Below are positions 42,761-50,888 of a stretch of DNA of 64,000 nt, piece by piece. The stretch is from CAZABC01 sp964483405 (GTDB lineage: Bacteria; Chloroflexota; Limnocylindria; Limnocylindrales; CSP1-4): positions 5,544 through 69,543 of the forward strand of contig CAZABC010000012.1 of NCBI GenBank assembly GCA_964483405.1, read 5' to 3'. Positions within the stretch are counted from its first letter, which is position 1, and each line of letters opens with the position of its first letter. The notes below the pieces were generated by a model. The model saw only the letters and a list, made by a program, of their open reading frames with translations, was not told where the DNA came from and did no database searches. A program made the position numbers and the translations under genes.

Positions 42761-43404
42761 GCCCGGGCACCGATCGCCGCACCGGGCTCGCCCGCGACCT
42801 CGTCGTCGTCGCCCTCGCCGGGGCGATCGGCGTCGCGGCCGGCGTCGGCTACGCCACGTGGCGGATCTTCGACCAGGGCGACCGTGACGAGGCGCGCAGC
42901 GCTGGCGCGATCGTCGTCCTCGGCGCGGCCCAGTACGACGGCCGACCCTCACCGGTCTTCGAGGCCCGGCTCGACCACGCCGTCGACCTGTACGAGGCCG
43001 GCCTCGCCCCGCTCCTCGTCACGACCGGCGGCCGACAGCCCGGCGACCGCTGGACGGAGGCCGAGACCGGCAAGCGCTACGCGATGGAGCGCGGCGTCCC
43101 AGAGTCGGCGATCGTCCTCGAGAACGACGGGCGCTCGACCCTCGAGACGATCGAGGGCGTCGAGCGGATCCTGCACGAGCGCGGGATCGAGGACGCCATC
43201 TTCGTCTCGGATCGGACGCACATCCTGCGGATCCTGCGGCTCGCGAGCGACGCCGGGATCGACGGGCTCGGCTCGCCGACGACGACGAGCCCGCTCGAGG
43301 GCCAGCGGGCGCGCCAGGCCGACGCGGCCCTCCACGAGCTCGGTGCGCTCGCCCTCTACTTCTTCACCGGCCGGGGCGGGGCCGAGGACCCCGCCGACCG
43401 TTGA
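42757..43404 (+). CDS. DUF218/YdcF-SanA-like membrane-anchored protein
   Basis: Belongs to the DUF218 family (YdcF, SanA, ElyC), linked to envelope integrity. GTG 42757 overlaps the secA stop and gives 215 residues: a single N-terminal membrane helix (about 16-36), then a Rossmann-like domain with AIVVLGAAQYDGRPSPVFEARL, LLVTTGGRQPGD and VLENDGRSTLETIEGV, the family's core motifs with conserved Gln, Arg and Glu. It would face outward. Coupling to secA may be incidental. The enzymatic role is unknown. Confidence 0.87.
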   Translation: MSPGTDRRTGLARDLVVVALAGAIGVAAGVGYATWRIFDQGDRDEARSAGAIVVLGAAQYDGRPSPVFEARLDHAVDLYEAGLAPLLVTTGGRQPGDRWTEAETGKRYAMERGVPESAIVLENDGRSTLETIEGVERILHERGIEDAIFVSDRTHILRILRLASDAGIDGLGSPTTTSPLEGQRARQADAALHELGALALYFFTGRGGAEDPADR

Positions 43405-43455
43405 GCGGGAGTGGGCCACAGGGCGCGACAGCGTGCCCGATCGCGATCCACCCCC

Positions 43456-43484
43456 TTGGCGGTCGGGCATCGCCCACCTATACT
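43456..43484 (+). promoter_or_regulatory. Promoter of the Cys-rich gene and prfB
   Basis: TTGGCG (43456-43461) and TATACT (43479-43484) are 17 bases apart in the 156-base gap after the DUF218 gene. Transcription would start near 43491, about 70 bases before the GTG at 43561. prfB follows the first gene without any gap, so it shares this promoter. Confidence 0.72.
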
Positions 43485-43560
43485 TCGCCCGATCCCTGCG
43501 CGCCCCGGCCCGGGCGCCCGCGCACCCGGCATCCCGCCAGATCGACGAAGTGAGGGAGTC

Positions 43561-43785
43561 GTGAAGCAGGCCGAGGAAACGTCCTTCGTCGATCTCATCG
43601 CCTGTGAGCGCGACTGCCGGTCCTGCAGCTATGCCGCCGCCCTCGACTGCGACGGCAACTGCGGCGTCTGCCCTCACAACGGCTACTGCCCCTGCGTGAA
43701 CCCCGTCGTCGCGCGGAGCAAGTCGGCGCTGCGGCTCATCGAGCTGCGGCCGCTCCTGCTCCAGGATCTCCGAGGTCGCAACTAG
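43561..43785 (+). CDS. Small cysteine-rich protein with two CX3CX2C motifs
   Basis: Not recognised as a named family. The 74-residue product from GTG 43561 has eight Cys, at positions 15, 19, 22, 30, 34, 37, 43 and 45: two CX3CX2C motifs seven residues apart, then CXC (ACERDCRSC, DCDGNCGVC, YCPC). The rest is a short N-terminal lead and a basic, Leu-rich C-terminal helix (about 53-72). The spacing suggests one or two metal sites (Fe-S or zinc); CX3CX2C is also the cluster-binding spacing of radical SAM enzymes, but there is no room for that fold. A start further upstream is possible but unsupported. prfB begins at the next base after its stop. Confidence 0.65.
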   Translation: MKQAEETSFVDLIACERDCRSCSYAAALDCDGNCGVCPHNGYCPCVNPVVARSKSALRLIELRPLLLQDLRGRN

Positions 43786-44908
43786 GTGGACGCGTCCACC
43801 GTTCGCGACCTCGTCGAGCGGATCCGGTCGACCTCGGGGCGTCTTTGACCTCGGGGTCAAGACGACCCGCCTCGACGAGCTCGAGGCGATGACGGCCGAG
43901 CCGGGCTTCTGGGACGACCAGCGGATGGCCCAGCGCGTCCTGCGCGAGGCGGACGGGCTCCGCAGCGAGCTGGCGACCTGGCGTGATCTCGAGCGCCGCG
44001 CGGAGGAGCTGACGACGCTCGTCGAGCTCCTCGCGGAGGGCGACGATCCCGAGCTCGCCGCCGAGCTCGAGCGCGGCGCGACGGAGCTCGAGCGGGACTT
44101 CGGGCGCGAGCGAACGGCCCTCCTCTTCGGCGGCGAGTACGACGCCGGCAACGCGATCGTCTCCATCAGCGCGGGGGCCGGTGGCACCGAGGCGACCGAC
44201 TGGGCCGAGATGCTCCTGCGGATGTACCTCCGCTGGGCCGAGCGGCACCGCTTCACGACCGAGATCGTCGACCAGACCGAGGGCGAGGAGACCGGCCTGC
44301 GGAGCGTCACCGTCGACGTCCGCGGCCGGGCCGCCTACGGCTGGCTGCGCGCCGAGCGCGGGGTCCACCGGCTCGTCCGGATCAGCCCGTACGACTCGCA
44401 GAAGCGGCGCCAGACGACCTTCGCCCTCGTCGAAGTCCTGCCCGAGGTCGAGGACGACGTGGAGATCGAGCTCGACTGGGACGTCATCCGGGTCGACACC
44501 TTCCGGAGCCAGGGCGCCGGCGGCCAGCACGTCAACAAGACCGACTCGGCGGTCCGCCTCACCCACTTGCCGACCGGCATCGTCGCCCAGAGCCAGAACG
44601 AGCGGAGCCAGACCCAGAACAAGGAGCTGGCGATCCGCGTCCTCAAGGCCCGGCTCCTCGAGCGGGCCCTCGAGGAGAAGGAGGCGGAGCTCCAGAAGCT
44701 CAAGGGCGAGCACGTGACCGCCGGCTGGGGCAACCAGATCCGCTCGTACGTCCTCCACCCGTACCAGATGGTCAAGGACCTCCGGACGGGCGTCGAGACC
44801 TCGAACACAGGGGCGGTCCTCGACGGCGACCTCGATACGTTCATGCAGGCCGAGCTCGAGCGGCTCGCGACCGGCGCCCCGCTCGTCGCGGCCGGCGAGG
44901 CCGAGTGA
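43786..44908 (+). CDS. prfB: Peptide chain release factor 2 with programmed +1 frameshift
   Basis: Recognises UGA and UAA. Translation starts at GTG 43786 (GAGG ten bases upstream) and meets an in-frame TGA at 43846 after 20 codons. The slippery CTT TGA C (43843-43849), preceded by an SD-like GGGG three bases upstream, is the classical RF2 autoregulatory site. A +1 shift resumes at GAC 43847 and yields 373 residues in all. The shifted product has GFWDD near the start and the catalytic GGQ in SQGAGGQHVNKTDSAVR. The codon-recognition motif is SPY (RISPYDSQ) instead of SPF. The site is a regulatory feature, not an error: the pre-shift peptide aligns with RF2 N-termini. Confidence 0.95.
43836..43849 (+). 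promoter_or_regulatory. RF2 programmed frameshift signal
   Basis: The sequence GGGG CGT CTT TGA C places a stimulatory SD-like run three bases from the CTT-TGA slippery stop, in the same register as the E. coli prfB site. Low RF2 lets ribosomes pause on UGA and slip forward one base, giving autogenous control. Confidence 0.92.
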
Positions 44909-45924
44909 GCGGTCCCGGCGCCGCGCCGGTCGACCGCGCCGCGCCGGCGTACCGCCCCGCGACCGGCGACGACCTCGCCGCCTGCACCCGCGTCTGGCGG
45001 GCCGGCCTGGCCGACTACCTCGGGCGGCTCAATGCCGACGACGGGCTGCCGACCGAGCTCGGCCCGCTCCACCGGCTGCTCGCCCATGCGCAGGCGACCG
45101 ACTCGGACCGGTTCTGGGTCGCCGTGCGGCCGGGCGACGTCGACGACCGGGCCGCGCCGGGGGCGGGTGGCGCCGGGGGCGAGCGGGTCGTCGGGTTCGG
45201 TTCGGCGACCGTCCGCGGCCGGACGTGGTTCCTCGGGATGCTCTTCGTCGACCCGGCCGAGCAGGGCGGCGGGATCGGCCGCGCGCTCCTCGACCGGACG
45301 CTGGACGGCGGCGGTGCGGGGGTCGACGGGCTCGCCCTCGGCACGGCGACCGACAGCGCCCAGCCGATCAGCAACGCCCTCTACGCCCGGCTCGGGATCG
45401 TCCCGCGTCTGCCGATCCTCCACCTCGTCGGGCGGCCCGCGCCGGGCCGGCTCCCGGCCCTCCCGGCGGGGATCCGGGCCGTGCCGTTCGATCGGCTCGC
45501 CGACGGCGCCGGCCTCCTGCCGATCCCGGCCGCGCTGGCCGACCCGATCGCGATGATCGACCGGACGATCGTCGGCCACGAGCGGCCGGTCGACCACGCC
45601 TGGATGCTCGCCGACGGGCGTGTCGGCCGGCTCTTCGTCGACGCGACCGGGCGTCCGGTCGGGTACGGCTACTCGACGCCGGTCGGCCGGGTCGGGCCGG
45701 TCGCAACCCTCGACCCGACGCTCCTCCTCCCGGCGATCGCGACGCTCCTCGAGCCGGCGCCCCCCGGCGCCTCGAGCCTGTGGGTCCCCGGGGCAGCCGG
45801 TGACGCGGTCGCGGGGCTGCTCCGGGCGGGGCTCTCGCTGGAGCCGTTCCCGGCGCTGCTCTGCTGGACGGCCCCGATCGCCGACTTCTCGCGCTACCTG
45901 CCGGTCACGCTCGCGCTCGTCTGA
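44905..45924 (+). CDS. GNAT-family acetyltransferase, probably two-domain
   Basis: Predicted N-acetyltransferase. The N-terminal half (about residues 15-165) has the GNAT pattern: YRPATGDDLAACTRVWRAGL, then the acetyl-CoA loop VDPAEQGGGIGRALLDRTL (Q/R-x-x-G-x-G/A) and an NALYARLGIVPR segment. The C-terminal half (about 180-335) looks like a second, degenerate GNAT unit without a clear CoA loop, as in several tandem-GNAT proteins. GTG 44905 overlaps the prfB stop. The acceptor substrate is unknown. Confidence 0.8.
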   Translation: MSGPGAAPVDRAAPAYRPATGDDLAACTRVWRAGLADYLGRLNADDGLPTELGPLHRLLAHAQATDSDRFWVAVRPGDVDDRAAPGAGGAGGERVVGFGSATVRGRTWFLGMLFVDPAEQGGGIGRALLDRTLDGGGAGVDGLALGTATDSAQPISNALYARLGIVPRLPILHLVGRPAPGRLPALPAGIRAVPFDRLADGAGLLPIPAALADPIAMIDRTIVGHERPVDHAWMLADGRVGRLFVDATGRPVGYGYSTPVGRVGPVATLDPTLLLPAIATLLEPAPPGASSLWVPGAAGDAVAGLLRAGLSLEPFPALLCWTAPIADFSRYLPVTLALV

Positions 45925-45967
45925 CCCGGTGCGGTCGGGTGGGGTCCGGGCAGGACCATCGGGGTGT

Positions 45968-45996
45968 TTGCCGCGCTGCCGGGGCCGGTGTAGGCT
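45968..45996 (+). promoter_or_regulatory. Promoter of ftsE-ftsX
   Basis: TTGCCG (45968-45973) and TAGGCT (45991-45996) are 17 bases apart. The predicted first transcribed base is at about 46003, the first base of the GTG used as the ftsE start, so the mRNA would be leaderless. Confidence 0.65.
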
Positions 45997-46002
45997 CCCG
46001 GC

Positions 46003-46857
46003 GTGGCTCCCCCAGCCGTGCCCGCGGACGGAGTCGCCCCTCACGGGACCGATCGACCCGGTCCCCGTACCGCGGAGCCGACCGTGACCTTGACCCTGCG
46101 CGGGACCACCAGCCTTCGACTCGGCCGCCGGATGGGCCGGCCGGCCGTCCAGGCCGACGCCGAGCGCAACGTCGTCGTCCTGCACGACGTCTCGAAGGTC
46201 TACCCGAACGGGAAGGTCGCCCTGCGCGACGTCGACCTCGTCATCCCCGAGGGTGACTTCGTCTTCCTCGTCGGCCCGTCGGGGGCCGGCAAGTCGACGC
46301 TCATCAAGCTCCTCATCCGCGACGAGGTCGCGACCCGGGGGACCGTCGTCCTCGACGGCCAGGACCTCGCCCGGCTCTCCCGCCGAGAGGTGCCGAAGGT
46401 CCGCCGGCGGATCGGGATCGTCTTCCAGGACTTCAAGCTCCTGTCGACCAAGACCGTCTGGGAGAACGTCGCCTTCGCCCTCGAGGTGACTGGGACGCCG
46501 GGCCGCCGGATCCGGCCGGCCGTCGACCGCGTCCTGTCGCTCGTCGGGCTGACGGCGCAGGCCCGCCAGATCCCCTCGCAGCTCTCGGGCGGCGAGCAGC
46601 AGCGGACGGCGATCGCCCGGGCCCTCGTCCACGACCCACGGGTCATCATCGCCGACGAGCCGACCGGCAACCTCGACCCGCTCATCAGCTGGGAGATCAT
46701 CCAGCTCCTGCTCCGGATCAACGAGATGGGCGTCACCGTCCTCATGGCCACCCACGACTCCGACGTGGTGACCGCCCTCCGCCGGCGCGTCGTCGCGCTC
46801 GAGGACGGTCGGGTCGTCCGCGACGAGGTCGGCGGCGCCTACCACCGGGAGGACTGA
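46003..46857 (+). CDS. ftsE: Cell-division ATP-binding protein FtsE
   Basis: ABC-type ATPase that, with FtsX, activates peptidoglycan hydrolases at division. The core has Walker A GPSGAGKST (residues 91-99), signature LSGGEQQR, Walker B VIIADEPTGNLD and the H-loop His in MATHDSD. Compared with FtsE proteins that begin near VVVLHDVSKVYPNG, this start adds ~55 residues of Pro/Arg/Thr-rich sequence. GTG 46003 is kept because a promoter points exactly to it; GTG 46084 and ATG 46132 are alternatives. ftsX follows after two bases. Confidence 0.92.
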   Translation: MAPPAVPADGVAPHGTDRPGPRTAEPTVTLTLRGTTSLRLGRRMGRPAVQADAERNVVVLHDVSKVYPNGKVALRDVDLVIPEGDFVFLVGPSGAGKSTLIKLLIRDEVATRGTVVLDGQDLARLSRREVPKVRRRIGIVFQDFKLLSTKTVWENVAFALEVTGTPGRRIRPAVDRVLSLVGLTAQARQIPSQLSGGEQQRTAIARALVHDPRVIIADEPTGNLDPLISWEIIQLLLRINEMGVTVLMATHDSDVVTALRRRVVALEDGRVVRDEVGGAYHRED

Positions 46858-46859
46858 GG

Positions 46860-47744
46860 GTGGTCCGGTTCATCGCGTTCAGCCTCCGTCGCGCCTGGAT
46901 CGGGTTCTGGCGCAACGGGCTGATGAGCCTCGCGGCGACCGCGACGATGGTCCTGATGCTCCTTCTCCTGTCGGGCTTCTGGATCATCCAGACCGGGCTG
47001 CTGGCCGGGCTCGAGTTCGTCGAGGAGAAGGTCGAGATCGTCGCCGACCTCCGCGACGACACGCCCGACGTGCTGGCCGAGGTGCTCCTGGCCGAGGTCG
47101 AGGCGCTGCCGCAGGTGGCCTCGGCGACCTACGTGACCGAGGAGATGGCGCTCGACCGGTTCCGCGAGCGCCTTGTCCAACAGGGCCAGGAGGACCTGAC
47201 CACCTACCTCGAGGACAACCCGCTCCGGGCGAGCATCGAGGTCAAGCTCGTCGAGGCGCGCGAGTTCGGCGACGTCGTCGAGGTCCTCCGGGCGTCGCCG
47301 ATCGTCGAGTCGGTCAAGGACATCGACAAGCTCGTCGACCGGGTCCTGACCGTCACCGACATCCTGCGCTCGGCCGGCGCGGTCGTCCTCGCCGCCGTCG
47401 GGGTCATCGTCCTGTTCATCATCATCAACACCATCCGCCTGGCCGTCCTCGCGCGGGCCGAGGAGATCGAGATCATGCGACTCGTCGGCGCGTCGGACGC
47501 GTTCATCCGCTGGCCGTTCGTCTTCGAAGGCGCGATGGTCGGGATGCTGGGGGCGGGCCTCACCCTCGGCCTGCTCGCCCTGTCGGCGGAGCCGATCGGC
47601 GACCTCATGTTCGAGTTCTTCCGGGTCCTGCCGCTCCAGCTGGGCAACCTTGCCCGCGACCTCGCGATCATCGTCATCGCGGCCGGCGTCGGCCTCGGCG
47701 CGCTCGGCTCGTGGCTGTCGGTCCGGACCTATCTCATCCGCTAG
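46860..47744 (+). CDS. ftsX: Cell-division protein FtsX
   Basis: Four-helix membrane partner of FtsE. In 294 residues there is an N-terminal helix (about 22-45), an extracytoplasmic domain (46-170) that would touch a hydrolase or its activator, then three helices. The last part has the family's RAEEIEIMRLVGASDAFIRWPF motif, which contacts FtsE. The GTG start lies two bases after ftsE. Confidence 0.94.
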   Translation: MVRFIAFSLRRAWIGFWRNGLMSLAATATMVLMLLLLSGFWIIQTGLLAGLEFVEEKVEIVADLRDDTPDVLAEVLLAEVEALPQVASATYVTEEMALDRFRERLVQQGQEDLTTYLEDNPLRASIEVKLVEAREFGDVVEVLRASPIVESVKDIDKLVDRVLTVTDILRSAGAVVLAAVGVIVLFIIINTIRLAVLARAEEIEIMRLVGASDAFIRWPFVFEGAMVGMLGAGLTLGLLALSAEPIGDLMFEFFRVLPLQLGNLARDLAIIVIAAGVGLGALGSWLSVRTYLIR

Positions 47745-47824
47745 CCGGTAGCATCCGGGCGGGCGCGCTAGGCTGTGCGTCCCACGCCCTTCCGGGCGAC
47801 CCGACCGAGGCACCCCCGACCCGC

Positions 47825-49156
47825 ATGACCCTCGATCCGACCGCCGCCGACCCCGGCCCTGCCGAGCCCCCCGTCGTCGGCGAGCCGATCGCCACCGAGC
47901 CCGTCCGCCGTTCCGGCGACCGGACCCTGACGATCGTCGCCCTCGCCCTCGCGATCGTCGCCGTCCTCGCCGGCGCCGCGCTCTTCCTGTCCGGCTACTC
48001 GATCGGACGTCAGGCCGCCACGACGCCCGGCACGCCGGTCTCCGACGAGGAGCTGTTCGCGCCCTTCTGGGACAGCTACAACGCGATCGTCGAGCGATAC
48101 GCCGGCGGTCCCGTGGACAAGGAGGTCCTCGTCGAGGGTGCCATCGACGGGATGTTCGACGCCCTCGGCGACCCGTACTCCTCGTATCTGACCGACGACG
48201 AGTACCGGGCCAGCCTCGAGAACATCAACGGCCAGTTCGAAGGCGTCGGCGCCGAGATCTCGACCGAGGCCGCCGACGGCTCGGACGAGCAGTGCAGCGT
48301 CCTCGGGCCCGATTGCCATCTCGTGATCGTCGCCCCGATCGCCGGCTCGCCGGCCGAGGCGGCCGGCCTGCGGCCGGGTGACCTCGTCCTCGCCGTCGAC
48401 GGCCGGACGCTCGACGGGCTGACGGTCGACGAGGCCCGTGATCGGATCCGTGGCCCGAAGGGCTCCGAGGTCGTCCTCACGATCGGGCGCGATGGCGGCG
48501 AGCCGTTCGACGTCGCGATCACCCGCGACGTCATCCAGCAGCGCGAGGTCATCACCGAGACGCTCGCCGACGGCGACGTCGTCCACATCCGGGTGACCGG
48601 GTTCAGCTCGGACGCGGCCGCCGACGTCGACGCCGACCTGCGCGAGGCGATCGAGGCCGGGACGACGAAGGTCATCCTCGACCTGCGCGGCAACCCGGGC
48701 GGGTTCGTCGACGCGGCTCGCGACATCGCCAGCCAGTTCATCGCGAGCGGTCCGGTCTACTACCAGGAGGACAGCAAGGGCGAGCAGGTCGAGACCGAGG
48801 CCAAGCCCGGCGGCGCGGCGACCGACCCGGCGATCGAGCTCGTCGTCCTCGTCGACGAGGGGTCGGCGTCGGCCAGCGAGATCGTCGCCGGGGCGATCCA
48901 GGACACGGGTCGCGGCCCGCTCGTCGGCGAGCAGACGTTCGGCAAGGGCACGGTCCAGTCGTGGACCGAGCTGGAGGGCGACAACGGCGGCTTCCGCCTG
49001 ACGATCGCCAAGTGGCTGACGCCCGACAAGCGCTGGATCCACAAGGAGGGCCTCACCCCCGACGTCGTCGTCGAGGTCCCGGCCGACACCCCGGTCGACG
49101 ACGACCCGGTCCTCGACGAGGCCCTCGAGCTGCTCGGAGAGGAGCCGGCCGGGTGA
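47825..49156 (+). CDS. C-terminal processing protease (S41 family, CtpA-like)
   Basis: Membrane-anchored PDZ serine protease of the S41 family. The 443-residue form starts at ATG 47825: one hydrophobic helix (about 37-60), a DALGDPYSSYLTDDEY N-terminal domain, a PDZ domain (about 135-215, AGLRPGDLVLAVDG) and the catalytic core with Ser351 in GSASASEI and Lys374 in TFGKGTVQ. This Ser-Lys dyad is intact. A TAGGCT -10-like box (47769-47774) lies 50 bases upstream. In many bacteria this protease is encoded directly after ftsEX, as here. Confidence 0.94.
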   Translation: MTLDPTAADPGPAEPPVVGEPIATEPVRRSGDRTLTIVALALAIVAVLAGAALFLSGYSIGRQAATTPGTPVSDEELFAPFWDSYNAIVERYAGGPVDKEVLVEGAIDGMFDALGDPYSSYLTDDEYRASLENINGQFEGVGAEISTEAADGSDEQCSVLGPDCHLVIVAPIAGSPAEAAGLRPGDLVLAVDGRTLDGLTVDEARDRIRGPKGSEVVLTIGRDGGEPFDVAITRDVIQQREVITETLADGDVVHIRVTGFSSDAAADVDADLREAIEAGTTKVILDLRGNPGGFVDAARDIASQFIASGPVYYQEDSKGEQVETEAKPGGAATDPAIELVVLVDEGSASASEIVAGAIQDTGRGPLVGEQTFGKGTVQSWTELEGDNGGFRLTIAKWLTPDKRWIHKEGLTPDVVVEVPADTPVDDDPVLDEALELLGEEPAG

Positions 49157-49232
49157 CGCGGTCGGCGGGCCTGACCCCGGCCGAGGCCGAAGACGGGCTC
49201 CCCGCCGCCGCCGCGCTCCAAGGAGGCATCTC

Positions 49233-50567
49233 GTGAAGGGTCGACTCATCCTCGCCGGCGCCGGTGCCGCCGCCGGCATCGCCCTGGCCAACTCCCGCCG
49301 CGCCGCGGGGCGGCGGGTGCCGTCCTTCCCGCCGGGCCCCGTCGCGCTCCCCGCCGATGAGGCGGCCGCCTGGGCCGCCCGGCTCGCCGACGCCTCGATC
49401 GTCCGCAAGCACGACGTCGCGGTCCAGTTCGCGCCGTCCGGCGCTCGGGCGGTGGAGCCGCTCCTCCACGGCACCGCCTACTTCCCGCGGATGCTCGAGG
49501 ACCTTCGGGCGGCCGAGTCGTCGATCAGCGTCCTCATCTACGGCTTCAAGCCCGGTGACATCGCCTCCGCCTTCCGCGACGTCCTCGTCGAGCGGGCCGG
49601 CGCCGGCGTCCCGGTCCGCCTGTCGGTCGACGCGATCGGGTCCGAGGTCCGGTTCAAGTCGAAGGACCTGTTCCGCGAGCTGGTCGACGGCGGCGTCCAG
49701 GTCGTCATGAACCGGGGGATGTACCCCGACGTCCGGGGGCCGCTCGGGCCGGGGGCGCGGGTCGGCTGGCGACGCGAGAACGTCGGCCACTTCGATCACC
49801 GCAAGTTCATGGTCGTCGACGGCCGCGTCGGTTGGCTCGGCGGGACCGGCCTCGAGGATCACTTCAACGACGAGCGGTTCACCGACGTCATGGTCCGCTT
49901 CGAGGGCCCGGTGGTCCGCCAGCTGCAGGCGCTGTTCGTCGCCAGCTGGCGCCACCAGGAGGGCCCGCTCGCCTCCGACGAGGCGACGCTGGCGACCCTC
50001 TTCCCGGCCGACGACGGACCGGCCGAGGGCCCGGACGTGACCCCCGCGACGCTGCTCGTCAACGTGCCCGGGACCGGCCACGTGCCGATCAGCGAGGCGT
50101 ACGAGCAGGTCATCGACGCCGCCGAGCGGCGGGTCGACCTCGTCAACCCGTACGTCTCCGAGCGGCCCATCATCGACCGCCTCGTCCGGGCCGCCGAGCG
50201 CGGGATCGCCGTCCGGATCATCGTCCCGGGCAAGCCGACCCCCCCGATGCCCGCCGCCGCCTTCCGCCACAACGTGCCGCGGCTCCAGGCGGCCGGGGCG
50301 ACGGTCCTGTTCCACCCGGCGATGGCCCACGCGAAGGTGCTGGTCGCCGACGACCGGGTCCTCGTGGGCGGCTGCAACCTCGACGCGCTCAGCCTGTACC
50401 GCAACTGGGAGCTGAACCTGTACCTCGAGGGCGCGGCGACCGCCGAGGCGTTCGAGCGGGCGATCTTCGACCCGCTCGGCGACGTCTCCGAGCCGGCCGC
50501 CCTCGACCGGACGGGGCGTGGCAAGGCGTTCGACGCCCTGATGGACAAGGCCTCGCCGCTCCTGTAG
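49233..50567 (+). CDS. Phospholipase D-superfamily protein (cardiolipin-synthase-like)
   Basis: Two HKD half-sites define the family: HFDHRKFMVVDGRVGWLGGT (first, HXKX4D) and MAHAKVLVADDRVLVGGCN (second). The 444-residue layout, with a short hydrophobic N-terminus and two PLDc repeats, fits cardiolipin synthase or a related phosphatidyltransferase. Only one weak N-terminal membrane segment is visible where true Cls proteins usually have two, so a soluble or loosely attached phospholipase-like role is possible. The start is GTG 49233 with GGAGG upstream. Confidence 0.85.
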   Translation: MKGRLILAGAGAAAGIALANSRRAAGRRVPSFPPGPVALPADEAAAWAARLADASIVRKHDVAVQFAPSGARAVEPLLHGTAYFPRMLEDLRAAESSISVLIYGFKPGDIASAFRDVLVERAGAGVPVRLSVDAIGSEVRFKSKDLFRELVDGGVQVVMNRGMYPDVRGPLGPGARVGWRRENVGHFDHRKFMVVDGRVGWLGGTGLEDHFNDERFTDVMVRFEGPVVRQLQALFVASWRHQEGPLASDEATLATLFPADDGPAEGPDVTPATLLVNVPGTGHVPISEAYEQVIDAAERRVDLVNPYVSERPIIDRLVRAAERGIAVRIIVPGKPTPPMPAAAFRHNVPRLQAAGATVLFHPAMAHAKVLVADDRVLVGGCNLDALSLYRNWELNLYLEGAATAEAFERAIFDPLGDVSEPAALDRTGRGKAFDALMDKASPLL

Positions 50568-50613
50568 CGCGCGGATCGACGGAAGCCCGGCCGGCTGCGG
50601 CCCGAGACGCCGC

Positions 50614-50642
50614 TTGCGCTCTGCGGCATCGTCGGGTACGGT
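50614..50642 (+). promoter_or_regulatory. Promoter of the smpB leader
   Basis: TTGCGC (50614-50619) and TACGGT (50637-50642) are 17 bases apart. Transcription would begin near 50649, five bases before a perfect Shine-Dalgarno sequence and 240 bases before smpB. Confidence 0.55.
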
Positions 50643-50653
50643 TCGCCGGAACG

Positions 50654-50665
50654 AAAGGAGGTGAT
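50654..50665 (+). promoter_or_regulatory. Full-length Shine-Dalgarno sequence with its own anti-SD
   Basis: AAAGGAGGTGAT is complementary over 12 bases to the 3' end of 16S rRNA, far stronger than any other ribosome site in this window. Bases 50658-50666 (GAGGTGATG) can pair with CACCACCTC at 50694-50702, eight of nine positions, so the SD could be hidden in a hairpin. It lies six bases before GTG 50671. Confidence 0.7.
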
Positions 50666-50670
50666 GTGCA

Positions 50671-50721
50671 GTGACCGATAGTCCGAGTCGCCGCACCACC
50701 TCGCAGGAGATCGCCGACTGA
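50671..50721 (+). CDS. 16-codon leader ORF upstream of smpB
   Basis: GTG 50671, at ideal distance from the perfect SD, opens a frame of 16 codons (MTDSPSRRTTSQEIAD) ending in TGA. Part of the coding sequence (50694-50702) is the anti-SD segment. A bulged hairpin follows 24 bases later and smpB starts at 50889. The peptide is too short to classify; Ser and Thr make up six residues but there is no run of one amino acid. The arrangement suggests a regulatory leader; it could also be a functional micropeptide. Confidence 0.5.
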   Translation: MTDSPSRRTTSQEIAD

Positions 50722-50744
50722 CGACGATCCCAGGCGGGTGGGAA

Positions 50745-50787
50745 CGCACGACGAACGCCGGTCCGCACGCGGGCCGGCGTTCGTGCG
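50745..50787 (+). promoter_or_regulatory. Hairpin between the leader ORF and smpB
   Basis: The arms CGCACG-AACGCCGG (50745-50750 and 50754-50761, with a three-base bulge) and CCGGCGTTCGTGCG (50774-50787) give 14 base pairs around a 12-base loop. There is no T-run after it. It may be an attenuator, a processing site, or the terminator of a short leader RNA. Confidence 0.5.
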
Positions 50788-50888
50788 TCCAGGGAGCCGC
50801 CGGGCGCGACCAGGACGCCTGAAGAGCCCCGCGACCGGGCGGCGGCGATCCCCGACCTCCCCCACGACAACAGCCGAGTCGCAGGTCC

